Part shown: positions 15,902-24,994 of the stretch, piece after piece
How positions within the stretch are numbered: the first letter of the stretch is position 1
Layout of the letters: every line of letters begins with the position of its first letter
Origin: Pseudobdellovibrionaceae bacterium
GTDB lineage: Bacteria; Bdellovibrionota; Bdellovibrionia; Bdellovibrionales; Bdellovibrionaceae
DNA length: 64,000 nucleotides
NCBI GenBank assembly: GCA_019637955.1
Contig: JAHBUS010000003.1
Span: 430,640-494,639 of the forward strand
Reading direction: 5' to 3'
Translations under genes and position numbers: made by a program
The notes under the pieces: model-generated
What the model was told of the DNA's origin: nothing
The model's database searches: none
Seen by the model: only the letters and a program-made list of their open reading frames with translations

Positions 15902-15965
15902 GAATCAAAGAAAAATGTAGATTCGGGTGGTTGACCCCGTCCTTGGTGGCGAGCATCCTCGGGCC

Positions 15966-16448
15966 ATGACCAATCATCTACGGGACATCGAACAGGACTT
16001 CTTCGACGCTTACTTCTCAAACTTGTCGGACGACGACAAGGAGGGGATCACGACGATTTCGGCGTCGTCTCCGGGCAACGACGCCACCTCATCCGAACTT
16101 CTCGCGCTTTATCTTTGCGGTAAAAAGACGGCGGGCAGCGGTCTCGTTGCCGACTACATCAATACGGGGGATCCGCTGCCGAAGCCGGGGCACCTTTGGA
16201 TCGTGCTCGACAAGGACAAAAAGCCCAAGTGCATCCTCAAAACCGTCGCCGTCGAGGTGCATAAGTTTAAAGATGTCCCTGAGCGGATCGCGAAAGCCGA
16301 GGGCGAAGGCGATCTTTCTTTGGACTACTGGCGCCGCGCGCACCAAGAATTCTTCAAGCCGCACCTGAAACGTTTGAAAATCGAAAATCTTGATGAAGCC
16401 GAGGTCGTCACCGAATTCTTTGAACGCGTGCACAAAGCCGAGGACTGA
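15966..16448 (+). CDS. ASCH-domain protein
   Basis: A 160-residue protein starting MTNHLRDIEQ. It has the ASCH layout: ALYLCGKKTAGSGL, PLPKPGHLWIVLDKDKKPKCILKTVAVEVHKFKDV, and a final DYWRRAHQEFF that matches the conserved W...H..FF helix. ASCH domains share the PUA-like fold and bind RNA; several members act on nucleotides or as coactivators. It is transcribed away from dinB and lies 5 bases upstream of a small metal-binding protein gene. Confidence 0.85.
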   Translation: MTNHLRDIEQDFFDAYFSNLSDDDKEGITTISASSPGNDATSSELLALYLCGKKTAGSGLVADYINTGDPLPKPGHLWIVLDKDKKPKCILKTVAVEVHKFKDVPERIAKAEGEGDLSLDYWRRAHQEFFKPHLKRLKIENLDEAEVVTEFFERVHKAED

Positions 16449-16453
16449 GCGCC

Positions 16454-16810
16454 ATGTTCTGGAAGAAAAAACCGTCTCCCGGCTCCAAGCGCCTCGAGCC
16501 GGCCGAAGCGCCCGTGCGCCAGGCCCTGGTGCTCGTGTGCGAAAAATGCGGCAAAAAAATGCAAGACGGGGACGAGAACCCCTCGAAAAACTTGCAGTCC
16601 GCCTTGAAGTCCCATTTCAAATCCACCGTGGGAAAGCGCGAGGTCCGTCCTCTGCTGAGCTCCTGCTTTGATTTGTGTCCGAATAAAAAAATCGCCGTCG
16701 CGCTGGTTCCGCTCGGGGGCCCGACGCGGTTTTACGAGATCGAAAAGGGTGACCAGCAATCGGTGATCGATGAGATCACGAGCCGGCTGTCTTTGGATTC
16801 CAAAAAATAA
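16454..16810 (+). CDS. [2Fe-2S] ferredoxin-like small protein
   Basis: A 118-residue protein with CEKCGKKM near residues 29-36 and SSCFDLCPNKKIAVAL near 69-84. This four-Cys arrangement is that of the thioredoxin-like [2Fe-2S] ferredoxin-like proteins (CXnC...C...CP). There is no signal peptide, so it is cytoplasmic. It lies in an apparent operon with the ASCH gene, 5 bases away, and abuts the convergent SDR gene. The role of the cluster is unknown. Confidence 0.72.
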   Translation: MFWKKKPSPGSKRLEPAEAPVRQALVLVCEKCGKKMQDGDENPSKNLQSALKSHFKSTVGKREVRPLLSSCFDLCPNKKIAVALVPLGGPTRFYEIEKGDQQSVIDEITSRLSLDSKK

Positions 16811-17779
16811 TCAGGGCGACTGGCGCTTGAAAATCTGTTTGAGGGTCAAACGACGGCTGTGGGTCGAACGCTTCGCCCAGTGACGCGCGTTCGGCAAACA
16901 GTAAAATAAGAACGGCATCAAAAGACGGCGCGGCATCAGGCGGCGCAGGTAATAAAACATCCAGGCATCGACCGTCGCCGGGATCCAAAGCGGCGGGTCG
17001 GGCTCTTGAATCGTGCGCACGACGGTTTTGGCGATATCTTCGGGCGTGGTGAAGGAGTGGCCCATCATTTTCGCGACAAACGGAACCATGTTTTTGTAGT
17101 AATCCGCATAGGCGCTGCGGTTCCATTTTTCGGGATTCGACTTTTCGGTGTACGCCACTTTCTCGAAGCTGCTCGAGCGGATAAAGCCGGGCTGGATCAA
17201 GCACACGTCGATCCCGAACGGTTTGGTTTCATACCAAAGCGACTCGCAGGCCCCTTCAAGGGCGTACTTCGAGGCGCTGTAGGAGGCCATGGTCGGCATC
17301 GCGAGCATGCCGCTGACCGAAGAGATGTTGATGATCTTGCCGCGCCCGCAGTCGCGCATCGTCGGCAGAATGAGGCGGATCAGGGCCATGGGGCCAAAAT
17401 AATTCACGGCCATCTGGCGCTCTTCGTCTTCATTGGACATGTGCTCGACGACGGCGCGAAAGCTCACGCCGGCATTGTTGATCAGAATGTTCACGCCGCC
17501 CCATTTGCGATTGATCTCCAGGATGAGGTTTTCGCGGTCCGAAGCGGAGGTGACGTCGAGAGGCCGGATCCAGAAACGGGCATCCTCGGTGAAGTGTTCG
17601 CGAAGCAGGTGCAAGGAGCCCTCACGGGCGGTGGCGATTACGCGGTACTGCGTGAGCTTGTGAAGGGCGTGGGCCAAGGCCAATCCAATCCCCGAGGCGC
17701 AGCCGGTGACCAGGATCACGGGTTTGAACTTTTGCGTTTGCCGCCTGAAAAAGAGGACATAGAGCCATTTCTTGAGCAT
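16811..17779 (-). CDS. Short-chain dehydrogenase/reductase (SDR)
   Basis: A 322-residue protein. A short hydrophobic N-terminus (WLYVLFF) precedes the Rossmann motif VTGCASGIGLAL (TGxxxGIG) at about 25-33. NNAGVS is the structural motif, and YSASKYALEG supplies the catalytic Tyr/Lys. The long C-terminus with hydrophobic patches (WMFYYLRRLMPRRLLMPFLFY) recalls membrane-associated SDRs that act on lipids or retinoid-like substrates. The substrate is unknown. Two GTCTCA hexamers lie upstream at 17789 and 17801. Confidence 0.93.
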   Translation of the reverse strand: MLKKWLYVLFFRRQTQKFKPVILVTGCASGIGLALAHALHKLTQYRVIATAREGSLHLLREHFTEDARFWIRPLDVTSASDRENLILEINRKWGGVNILINNAGVSFRAVVEHMSNEDEERQMAVNYFGPMALIRLILPTMRDCGRGKIINISSVSGMLAMPTMASYSASKYALEGACESLWYETKPFGIDVCLIQPGFIRSSSFEKVAYTEKSNPEKWNRSAYADYYKNMVPFVAKMMGHSFTTPEDIAKTVVRTIQEPDPPLWIPATVDAWMFYYLRRLMPRRLLMPFLFYCLPNARHWAKRSTHSRRLTLKQIFKRQSP

Positions 17780-18076
17780 AGAGAAATCGTCTCAGACCCG
17801 GTCTCATCACTCAAGCGAACTGGTCCTCAGGACGCCGCCCGCAAAGGGAATTTAACGGCGTCTTTAGACAGTTTTTCAGGGACAGGGATCGGGGTTAAGA
17901 AAACTTGACTTGTAGCGTCCAAAGCCGGCATTAACAGGATTTGAACAAGGACCTCGGTTTTCCCTACCTTTTTGAAAAGCGTTCAGGGTACACGGTTGGG
18001 GCAAGCGAAATTCAAAAACCGAGGCGTTCACGGGCTCGAATCGTGAACGAAGATAGACGGCGAAGAGGGGTGCCTG
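17780..18076. other. Intergenic region with tandem GTCTCA hexamers
   Basis: Divergent promoter space between the SDR and endonuclease genes. GTCTCA occurs at 17789-17794 and 17801-17806 in direct orientation, 12 bases apart. No gene is seen. Confidence 0.4.
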
Positions 18077-18802
18077 ATGTCAAAGTGGTTCAATGGAAGT
18101 CTCGTTTTCTTGTTGTTGGCGTCGACCGCCATGGCCCGCACGGCCGGCGATCTCAAAGACCAACTGTTCGCCGAAACATCGGCGCATCATCACTCGATCG
18201 GGTACCGCGAAGCGCGCGAAGTTCTGCTGGGAAAGATCCACTTGCAGAGCTCCAACGGTGAGTACTTCATCAAAGACGTTTACTGCGAGAAAGATTTCGG
18301 CCGCCGCGATTTTGGCTCGAATCCTCCCGGTCCCGGCTTGATTCCCAAAGAAACCATCCTGAACACCGAGCACACGTGGCCACAAAGCCGTTTTGGCGGG
18401 GTCGGCGGCAAAGGCGTGCAAAAATCCGACATGCACCACCTGTACCCGTCGGACAATCAAATCAACTCGGTCCGCGGCAATCACAAATTCGGCGAAGTCG
18501 ATCATCCCGACCGCGAGCTGAAGTGTCCGCAGTCGCGCATCGGCCGTGATCCCAGTGGCAATTGGATTTTCGAGCCGCCGAAGTCTCACAAAGGCAACGT
18601 GGCGCGTGCGCTGTTCTACTTCTCGGTTCGTTACAAAATGGCGCTCGATGACCGCGAAGAGGCCGTCATGCGCAAATGGCATATGGATGATCCTGTTGAC
18701 GACATGGAGCGCTACCGCAACGACGAAATCGAAAAGGCTCAAGGCAACCGCAATCCCTTTATCGATCATCCCGAATTCGTCGATCAGATCAAAGATTTCT
18801 AA
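18077..18802 (+). CDS. Secreted endonuclease I family nuclease
   Basis: A 241-residue protein with a Sec signal (LVFLLLASTAMARTA). It has the endonuclease I (EndA/NucM) signature: YCEKDFG, NTEHTWPQSRFG, KSDMHHLYPSDNQINSVRGNHKFGE, and a downstream FYFSVRYKMAL helix. The His/Asn/Arg cluster coordinates Mg and cuts DNA and RNA non-specifically. Such secreted nucleases are used by predatory bacteria to digest prey nucleic acid (family knowledge; use here is inference). A strong terminator follows. Confidence 0.94.
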   Translation: MSKWFNGSLVFLLLASTAMARTAGDLKDQLFAETSAHHHSIGYREAREVLLGKIHLQSSNGEYFIKDVYCEKDFGRRDFGSNPPGPGLIPKETILNTEHTWPQSRFGGVGGKGVQKSDMHHLYPSDNQINSVRGNHKFGEVDHPDRELKCPQSRIGRDPSGNWIFEPPKSHKGNVARALFYFSVRYKMALDDREEAVMRKWHMDDPVDDMERYRNDEIEKAQGNRNPFIDHPEFVDQIKDF

Positions 18803-18832
18803 GGTCGTCTGCTGACGCTCTTCGCTAAAAAT

Positions 18833-18856
18833 GCCCGCCACGCGCGGGCTTTTTTA
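18833..18856 (+). terminator. Terminator of the endonuclease gene
   Basis: GCCCGC-CACGC-GCGGGC followed by TTTTTTA. Confidence 0.85.
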
Positions 18857-18932
18857 TTCCGTTTTCAATTCGCCAATTTTTTTGATTTTCCACTCGAGGG
18901 CGGAGACAGTGCCCGTTCATCGAGGGGCCCGC

Positions 18933-20054
18933 TTGAAATCGATATTTTTCGCCTGGATCGTGCTGTTTTCGGGGCTTGCCCGCGCGCAGAGCCTGAATGA
19001 TTATTCTCTCTTGTTGCCATTGCCGGATGCGGAGAGCGTGCACGAGACCATGGGAGCGTCGACGTCGGGACCGCGCGGAGCCTTGCTTCCCAAAAATATC
19101 ATCGACGACATGCCCAATATTGTCGTGGGCGAAGACAAGGACCAGCTTTTCAACGAGCGCCTGCGGGTGATCGCGGTTCGGCTGGATCCCTGTTTTTTTG
19201 AAGGCTCGGGTCCCCTGAAGTGCCGCCCGCAGATCCGCATGGTTTGGCAGCCGCTCCTTTTAGACCGCCGGTCGTCGATGGCCCAAGATGCGGCCGTGCA
19301 CACCTTTTATGATTTGAGTGAGTCCGACTTCGCCGCTCTTTTGCGCGACATGAAGCCCTACAGGGCCGGCGACCGCTCGCAGGCGCTCGGCATTCATCCG
19401 GGCGTTGCGATGAAGGGCTACGCTTCGGCCTATTGGCGCGGATTGCGTTCGGTGCTTTTGAAATACGCCGGCGAGCGCAGTCTCACGCGCGGAACTTTCA
19501 TGACGGTGAACCCGATGGGAACCGTCTGGGTGTTTGGCGCTTTCGATTACGTGAACGGACGGCCGGAGCGCATCCTGGTTCCGCGGGTCAACTTCGCGGT
19601 CCAAGGCTTCTTTGTCGACACCAGCGTGCTGCGCGACTTCAAGGCTCGGATGAACCCGTTTCCGCCGAACGAAGTGGCGCTGCTGAATTTTTTGAGCGAC
19701 TCGAACGCGAGCAAATCGCAGCTCCGCGAAGAGGACTTGCAGGCCGTCGTGAAAGAGGCCTACGAGTTCGAGAATCCCGCGCGCCACAACCCGGGGACTC
19801 TCGATTGCGTGAGCTGTCATGTCGCCCAATCGATCCGCTTGTGGGGACAGTTTCACTTCCCGGCGTGGAAGACCGAAGCGCTTTTTGGGGATGTGCAGTT
19901 TAAAAGTGGTTTGAATTTGCGCAACTCATCGCCGGATCCCTTCCGTGCCGATTCGCTGCGGGCGTTCGGCTATTTCGGCGCCAATCCCGTGATCTCGGAC
20001 CGCACCATCAACGAGACGGCCGCGGTCTTCGAGTCCCTGCACTCAGGGCGATGA
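18933..20054 (+). CDS. Secreted protein with one c-type haem motif, unknown
   Basis: TTG 18933 is chosen because it follows GAGGGG and directly begins a signal peptide (SIFFAWIVLFSGLARAQ); there is no suitable ATG. The 373-residue product carries a single CVSCH haem-attachment motif near residue 290. Cys pairs also occur at DPCFFEGSGPLKCRP. The rest shows no family I recognise. A single covalently bound haem in a large periplasmic protein suggests electron transfer or a peroxidase-like role. The end overlaps the convergent msrC gene by 12 bases. Confidence 0.78.
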   Translation: MKSIFFAWIVLFSGLARAQSLNDYSLLLPLPDAESVHETMGASTSGPRGALLPKNIIDDMPNIVVGEDKDQLFNERLRVIAVRLDPCFFEGSGPLKCRPQIRMVWQPLLLDRRSSMAQDAAVHTFYDLSESDFAALLRDMKPYRAGDRSQALGIHPGVAMKGYASAYWRGLRSVLLKYAGERSLTRGTFMTVNPMGTVWVFGAFDYVNGRPERILVPRVNFAVQGFFVDTSVLRDFKARMNPFPPNEVALLNFLSDSNASKSQLREEDLQAVVKEAYEFENPARHNPGTLDCVSCHVAQSIRLWGQFHFPAWKTEALFGDVQFKSGLNLRNSSPDPFRADSLRAFGYFGANPVISDRTINETAAVFESLHSGR

Positions 20055-20579
20055 CGTTCGGGTTTTCAACGTCTGCGCGAGCGGTCGCAGATCGCATCGA
20101 TGCAAAAGAACATTCAGCCAAAGCGTGACGCCGTCACGGTCTTCGTTTTTGAAGCGGGCGCGCGAAGGCGAGTCCAGGTCCAAGACGCCCACGCATTCGT
20201 TTTCAACAATGACCGGTAAGACCATTTCCGAATTTGAAGCGGCGTCGCAGGCGATGTGGCCGGGAAATTCATGAACATCGTCGACGAGCAGGGCTTCGCT
20301 CTTTGAAAAACTCGCGCCGCAAACGCCGCGGTCAAAACGGATGGTGGTGCAAGCGGGTTTTCCCGCGAACGGTCCCAAGATCAGTTGGTGCCCATCGCTC
20401 AAATAAAAGCCGGCCCAATTCAGGTCGGGCAGTTCATGAAAAAGAAACGCGCTGAAGTTGGCCAGGTCCGTGAACCAATGTCCCGTTAAAAGCGCGTCGA
20501 GTTCCGCTGACTTAGCTTTGAAATCGGGGGGCGTCGGCGCCAAAGTTTTTTGCGAGTGGGTCGGGTTTAACAAAGTCAT
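20043..20579 (-). CDS. msrC: Free methionine-(R)-sulfoxide reductase (GAF domain)
   Basis: ATG 20579 is preferred because GAAAAGG lies just before it; an in-frame ATG at 20651 lacks a ribosome site. The 178-residue protein matches the E. coli YebR/MsrC pattern: NWAGFYLSDGHQLILGPFAGKPAC, RGVCGASF, DDVHEFPGHIACDAASNSEMVLP, GVLDLDSP. The three conserved Cys (in GKPAC, GVCG and IACDA) do the catalysis. It reduces free Met-R-sulfoxide in the cytoplasm. Confidence 0.94.
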   Translation of the reverse strand: MTLLNPTHSQKTLAPTPPDFKAKSAELDALLTGHWFTDLANFSAFLFHELPDLNWAGFYLSDGHQLILGPFAGKPACTTIRFDRGVCGASFSKSEALLVDDVHEFPGHIACDAASNSEMVLPVIVENECVGVLDLDSPSRARFKNEDRDGVTLWLNVLLHRCDLRPLAQTLKTRTSSP

Positions 20580-20651
20580 GACCTTTTCGTACTTGAAATT
20601 CCATGAGCTGTCGTTTAGTTTGTTTTTATGCAACTCATGAAAGGAGGGCAT

Positions 20652-20729
20652 ATGATTTCAATCGTTGAGACCAAACGCGCAATGACCAAACGTCACGCGG
20701 CCCCCCTTTCACCTTCCTCTGTCTTCTAA
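20652..20729 (+). CDS. Possible 25-residue leader ORF before the ABC exporter
   Basis: ATG 20652 comes after AAGGAGGGC, one of the best ribosome sites in the window, and reads MISIVETKRAMTKRHAAPLS..., ending at TAA 20727-20729. Nothing is known of the peptide. It lies about 190 bases before the ABC exporter start, so it could be a leader or an independent tiny protein. Only the ribosome site supports it. Confidence 0.3.
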   Translation: MISIVETKRAMTKRHAAPLSPSSVF

Positions 20730-20921
20730 AGACGCCCACTCGGCGCCAAGATCCTGAAGGTTCGAAAAGTCAAAAGCGGGTCCGCAAAACGGGCCGGGGT
20801 TCCCTCTTGGGGTTTTCCGGTTCTTAAGGCGCGAACGCAGGCGTTTTCTGATGATAATTTTAAGAGAAACCGGGCCGGAGGCCCGCGAGGGATTTCGAAA
20901 GAAATCCGTGAATGGACGACG

Positions 20922-23900
20922 GTGAATTTACAAAAACAGAATTTTTTTAAACAGCTCTTTTTCCAATCCATTGATCCGGTGGTGCGTCTCGGAAGCCGTA
21001 AAAGCCTCGATGTTTCGGACATGCCCGAACTCCCCGCGGAGCTGGATCCGCGCAATTCGGCGATGGACGAATCGCGCGTGGACTGGACGAGCGAAAAGAC
21101 AATCTTGCGCACGCTCTTTGGGTCCTCCAAGAAGTTGTGGGTGACGGGCTTTGGACTGATGGCGCTCTGCGCGCTGTTCAACTTGATGAGCCCTTACTTG
21201 GTGCACGAGTTCGTCGGGGCGCTCGAGCAGGGCCGCACGGGTGAAACCAAAACGTGGCTGCTCGCGGTTTTGATCGGCGTGGTCGGGATGCTCTCGGGGC
21301 TCGCGGTTCAGCATTATTTCTACCGTGTCCTGCGGCTGTATCAGGTGTACACGAACGTTTTGAACAAAAAGCTCTTTGGCCATTCGTTGCGGCTCTCGAA
21401 AGAGTCGCGCGAAAAGGTGCCGATCGGGGACATCGTTAATCACATGAGTTCGGATTCGGACTCGGTGGCCAATGTCGGTTCGGTTTACGGCGAGCTCTTG
21501 TACAATTTCGTCGTCTTGATTGGCGTGGCCGTGATGATGGCCAACTTTTTGGGCCTCACCTCGATCGTGGCCTGGGTGCTTTTGCTCGCGCTGATCCCGA
21601 TCACCAAAAAAGTGGGGGCGGATTTCTCGCGTTTGGATGAACGCCTCATGAAAGAGCGCGACGAGCGCGTGACGCTGATGTCGCAAATCTTGACCGCGAT
21701 CCGCGTGGTGAAGTTTTTCGTTTGGGAAAAAAGCGTCACGGGCGAGGTGGCCGAGGTGCGCGCGCGTGAGCTCGAAGCGCGCCGCAAACTGGCCTTCGCC
21801 GAACTGCTGGCCACCATGAGTTACGTCGCGGTCAGCACGCTGGTGCTGTTCGTGGTGCTTTTGGTGCATTCGCTGCGCGGCTTTGAATTGACGGCGGCCT
21901 TGACCTTTACGTGCGTGAGTCTGTTCACCCTTTTGGAAGATCCGTTCTCATCCCTGAGCCGTCAAATCTCGGCCTTCGCCAACGCCCGCGTTGGCGCGCG
22001 CCGGATCGCGGCCTTCCTCGCCAAGGAGACGCGCGAGGAGCCGCCGGCCATGGCCGACAACAGCCAGGGAATTCGCGTGCGCGATTGGACACTCACCTAC
22101 GCGGGCGCGAGCGGCCCGACGCTCAGAGGTCTTTCGTTCGACGTGCAGCCGCGCGAACTCATCGCGGTCGTGGGTCCGGTGGGTGCGGGCAAGAGCTCGC
22201 TCCTCTTGGGGCTTTTGGGAGAACTCAAAGGCCAAGGCCTGATGAGCGTGGGAGAAAAGAGCAAGGCGTTCGTCTCGCAAGAGGCCTACTTGGTGAACGG
22301 CACCCTGCGCGAAAATCTTTTGCTGGGGCGTGAGGCTTCGGACGCGCGCTTGCAACTCGCGCTCGAGCGCAGCTGCTTGATCGAAGACATGCGTCTTTGG
22401 GATGCGGGTCTGGACACCGAGATCGGCGAGAAGGGCGTGAATCTGTCGGGCGGGCAGAAGCAGCGTCTGAGTTTGGCGCGCGCCGATTTGCAAGATGCGG
22501 ATCTTTATCTTCTCGACGATCCGCTCTCGGCGGTCGACCCCTCGACCGAAGGTAAAATCGTCGAGCGGATGATCCTGGGCGCGTGGGCCTTCAAGACGCG
22601 CGTGGTGACCACGCACCGGCTCGAGCATTTGGGTCAGTTCGACCGCGTCCTCTTTCTCAAAGAGGGCGTGATGAAAGGGTTCGCCTCGCATGAAGACTTG
22701 ATGCGAACTCAAAGCGAGTACCGCGACTTCTTGGCCGAGCACGAAAAAACCCAGAACGCCGAGTTCGGCCACGACGCCAAAGTCGAAGACACCGGCGCGG
22801 CGTTGTCAGGATCGGCCTTGCAAATCACGCAGGAGGAAGACCGCGAGATGGGCGCCGTGCGGGGTTCGGTTTATGCCGAGTACCTGCGTTCGCTCGCGGG
22901 CAAGAACCTCGCGCTCCGGCCGTGGATGTGGCTGGGGCTGGGGCTTGCGGCCTGCGCTTCGACGGCCTTTCCGCTGATGCAAAAATCCTGGCTGGGTTTC
23001 GTGTCCAACGTTCAGGCCGATCCTTCGAAGCTGCCGGAGTTCTTCCGCTCCCTCGGGATCGCGGATTGGGTGCTGACGCCCACGCACGCGGTGCTGGTGT
23101 ACGGGGCGATGGGGCTGCTCACGCTCGTCGGGATTTTGTGCGCGGATCTGTTTTGGCTCAAACGCGGGTTAGGCGCGGGGCGCGATATGCACGATGCCAT
23201 GCTCAAATCCGTTCTGGGCGCGCCGGTTCGCTTTTTCGATTCGACGCCGGTGGGACGTGTGCTGCAGCGGTTCTCGCGCGACTTGGAAGCGATCGACATC
23301 CAGCTGCAATGGACCTTCGAGCACTCGATGAAGTGCTTCGCGCAGATCGTGGTCACGCTGTTCTTGATTCTGTCGTTGCTGCCGGTGGTGCTCGTGGCGA
23401 TCGTGCCGATCCTGTTCGTCTACTGGCGTTTTCAGAAGATGTACCGGGTCGCCGCGCGCGAGGCCAAGCGCCTCGACAGCGTGTCGCGTTCGCCGCGCTA
23501 CGTGCACTTTAAAGAGACGCTGCAGGGCTTGGTGGTGATCCGCGCGTTCGACCGCACGGATTGGTTTATGCAAGGTTTCTATGACCGGCTCGCGCACAAT
23601 CAACGGATGTTCTACGGACACTATATGATCAACCGTTGGTTCTCGACGCGCATTCCGGTGGTGGGCGCTTTGGTGGCGATGGCCACGTCCTTGGCGATCG
23701 TGCATGCCGTCTCGGTGGGCGCGCTCTCGCCGGGGGTGGCGGGTCTCTTGACCCTGTACTCGCTGAACTTCTGGGGCGTGCTCAATTGGGGCGTGCGGAT
23801 CTGGGCGGATGTCGAAGCCCGCATGACCTCGGTGGAGCGCGTGCGCTTCATGTCGGAGCTCGAGCAGGAACGCGCGGTCGCCAAAGACGAGACCGCGCTC

Positions 23901-24662
23901 GATCCCCACTGGCCCTCGAAAGGCGAGATCGAGTTTGTCGACGTGAAAGCCCGCTACGCTCCCGAGCTGCCGCAGGTCTTGAAGGGTTTGAATTTCAAAA
24001 TCGCCGGCCAAACCCGCGCGGGCCTGATCGGACGCACGGGCTCGGGTAAGAGCACGATCTTTCAAACGCTCTTCCGCTTTTTGGAGTTGGAAGAAGGAGA
24101 GATCCGCATCGACGGCGTCGACATCGCGCGCGTGCCGCTCGCGAAACTGCGCACGGTGCTCGCGGTGATCCCGCAGGACCCGTCGCTGTTCCTGGGAACG
24201 CTGCGCTCAAATCTGGACCGCTTCGGCAAGTTCAGTGATGACGAGATCTGGCGGGTGCTGGAGCGCACGCAGCTGGCGGGTTGGATCCGTCAACTCCCCA
24301 AAGGCCTTTTGACCGAGGTCGTGGAGAGCGGACACAACTTGAGCCAAGGGCAACGCCAGCTGATGTGTTTGGCGCGCGCGCTCTTGCTCAAGTCCAAGAT
24401 TTTGATCATGGATGAGGCGACGGCGAGCGTGGACGTGCAAACCGATGCGTTGATTCAGACGCTCGTTCGCGAGGAGTGCAAGGACATGACGATCGTCATG
24501 ATCGCGCACCGCCTCGGCACGGTTCGCGACTGCAACCAGGTGATCGAGCTTTCGGATGGCAAAGTGAAAAGGATCTTGTATCCTCAGAGCCAATTGGGAG
24601 TCGGTGCGCATGGAAAAGCGGTTTCGGACATTCCGGGAGTTCTACCCCTTCTACTTAAGTGA
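20922..24662 (+). CDS. Full-length ABCC/MRP-like ABC exporter (two TMD-NBD units fused)
   Basis: GTG start; 1246 residues. Order: membrane domain 1 (about 70-370), NBD1 with Walker A GPVGAGKSS (about 417) and LSGGQKQRLSLARADLQ, membrane domain 2 (about 665-950), NBD2 with Walker A GRTGSGKST (about 1037) and LSQGQRQLMCLARALL plus LIMDEATASVD. NBD1 has Asp-Asp (YLLDDPLSAVD) where the catalytic Glu normally follows Walker B; NBD2 has the normal Glu. This asymmetry is typical of ABCC/MRP transporters. It would export drugs, conjugates or peptides. Most bacterial exporters are half-size. The 3' end overlaps the next gene by 53 bases. Confidence 0.93.
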   Translation: MNLQKQNFFKQLFFQSIDPVVRLGSRKSLDVSDMPELPAELDPRNSAMDESRVDWTSEKTILRTLFGSSKKLWVTGFGLMALCALFNLMSPYLVHEFVGALEQGRTGETKTWLLAVLIGVVGMLSGLAVQHYFYRVLRLYQVYTNVLNKKLFGHSLRLSKESREKVPIGDIVNHMSSDSDSVANVGSVYGELLYNFVVLIGVAVMMANFLGLTSIVAWVLLLALIPITKKVGADFSRLDERLMKERDERVTLMSQILTAIRVVKFFVWEKSVTGEVAEVRARELEARRKLAFAELLATMSYVAVSTLVLFVVLLVHSLRGFELTAALTFTCVSLFTLLEDPFSSLSRQISAFANARVGARRIAAFLAKETREEPPAMADNSQGIRVRDWTLTYAGASGPTLRGLSFDVQPRELIAVVGPVGAGKSSLLLGLLGELKGQGLMSVGEKSKAFVSQEAYLVNGTLRENLLLGREASDARLQLALERSCLIEDMRLWDAGLDTEIGEKGVNLSGGQKQRLSLARADLQDADLYLLDDPLSAVDPSTEGKIVERMILGAWAFKTRVVTTHRLEHLGQFDRVLFLKEGVMKGFASHEDLMRTQSEYRDFLAEHEKTQNAEFGHDAKVEDTGAALSGSALQITQEEDREMGAVRGSVYAEYLRSLAGKNLALRPWMWLGLGLAACASTAFPLMQKSWLGFVSNVQADPSKLPEFFRSLGIADWVLTPTHAVLVYGAMGLLTLVGILCADLFWLKRGLGAGRDMHDAMLKSVLGAPVRFFDSTPVGRVLQRFSRDLEAIDIQLQWTFEHSMKCFAQIVVTLFLILSLLPVVLVAIVPILFVYWRFQKMYRVAAREAKRLDSVSRSPRYVHFKETLQGLVVIRAFDRTDWFMQGFYDRLAHNQRMFYGHYMINRWFSTRIPVVGALVAMATSLAIVHAVSVGALSPGVAGLLTLYSLNFWGVLNWGVRIWADVEARMTSVERVRFMSELEQERAVAKDETALDPHWPSKGEIEFVDVKARYAPELPQVLKGLNFKIAGQTRAGLIGRTGSGKSTIFQTLFRFLELEEGEIRIDGVDIARVPLAKLRTVLAVIPQDPSLFLGTLRSNLDRFGKFSDDEIWRVLERTQLAGWIRQLPKGLLTEVVESGHNLSQGQRQLMCLARALLLKSKILIMDEATASVDVQTDALIQTLVREECKDMTIVMIAHRLGTVRDCNQVIELSDGKVKRILYPQSQLGVGAHGKAVSDIPGVLPLLLK

Positions 24663-24933
24663 ACACGCCAGTTCTAAAAACAGGGCCCTGCATTTCGCGG
24701 GGCTCTTCACCGCGCTCTCGTGGGTTTTTCTCTGTGCGGGAATTTGGGAGCGGCCGGGCCTGGCGTGGGCCGCGATCGTCATCGGTTACGGCGCCGCTTG
24801 GCTCGGGCATTTCGTCCTCGAGAAAAACAAGCCGGCCACTTTTCAATATCCTCTTTACAGTTTGATGGGCGATTTCCGTATGGCATTCGACATCATCCGT
24901 TCCGGGCGCCTCGATTTTGACCGACGCACATAG
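24610..24933 (+). CDS. DUF962/Mpo1-like membrane protein
   Basis: ATG 24610 opens MEKRFRTFREFYPFYLSEH, 107 residues. The pattern F.EFYPFYL.EH...NRALHF.G, then GYGAAWLGHFVLEKNKPATF, PLYSLMGDFRM is that of DUF962. In yeast the Mpo1 member is an Fe(II) dioxygenase that shortens 2-hydroxy fatty acids by alpha-oxidation (family knowledge). The His residues in SEH, ALHF and GHF match the conserved set. Two hydrophobic segments place it in the membrane. It is coupled by overlap to the exporter gene. Confidence 0.88.
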   Translation: MEKRFRTFREFYPFYLSEHASSKNRALHFAGLFTALSWVFLCAGIWERPGLAWAAIVIGYGAAWLGHFVLEKNKPATFQYPLYSLMGDFRMAFDIIRSGRLDFDRRT

Positions 24934-24988
24934 TCGCAAATCGACATGCTTATTGATTCAGCGCGTTTCGTGGTTCCAATTTGGGTAT

Positions 24989-24994
24989 GTATAA
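24989..24994 (+). promoter_or_regulatory. Possible -10 box of the subtilase gene
   Basis: TATAAA at 24989-24994, with a weak TTCGTG 17 bases upstream. This implies a leader of about 200 bases before ATG 25200; no riboswitch class could be confirmed in it. Confidence 0.3.

Noticed and set aside
15874..15965. LexA-type box for dinB
   Set aside because: Looked for TTAC-N3-GTAA and for the enterobacterial CTGT-N8-ACAG; neither is present in the promoter space.
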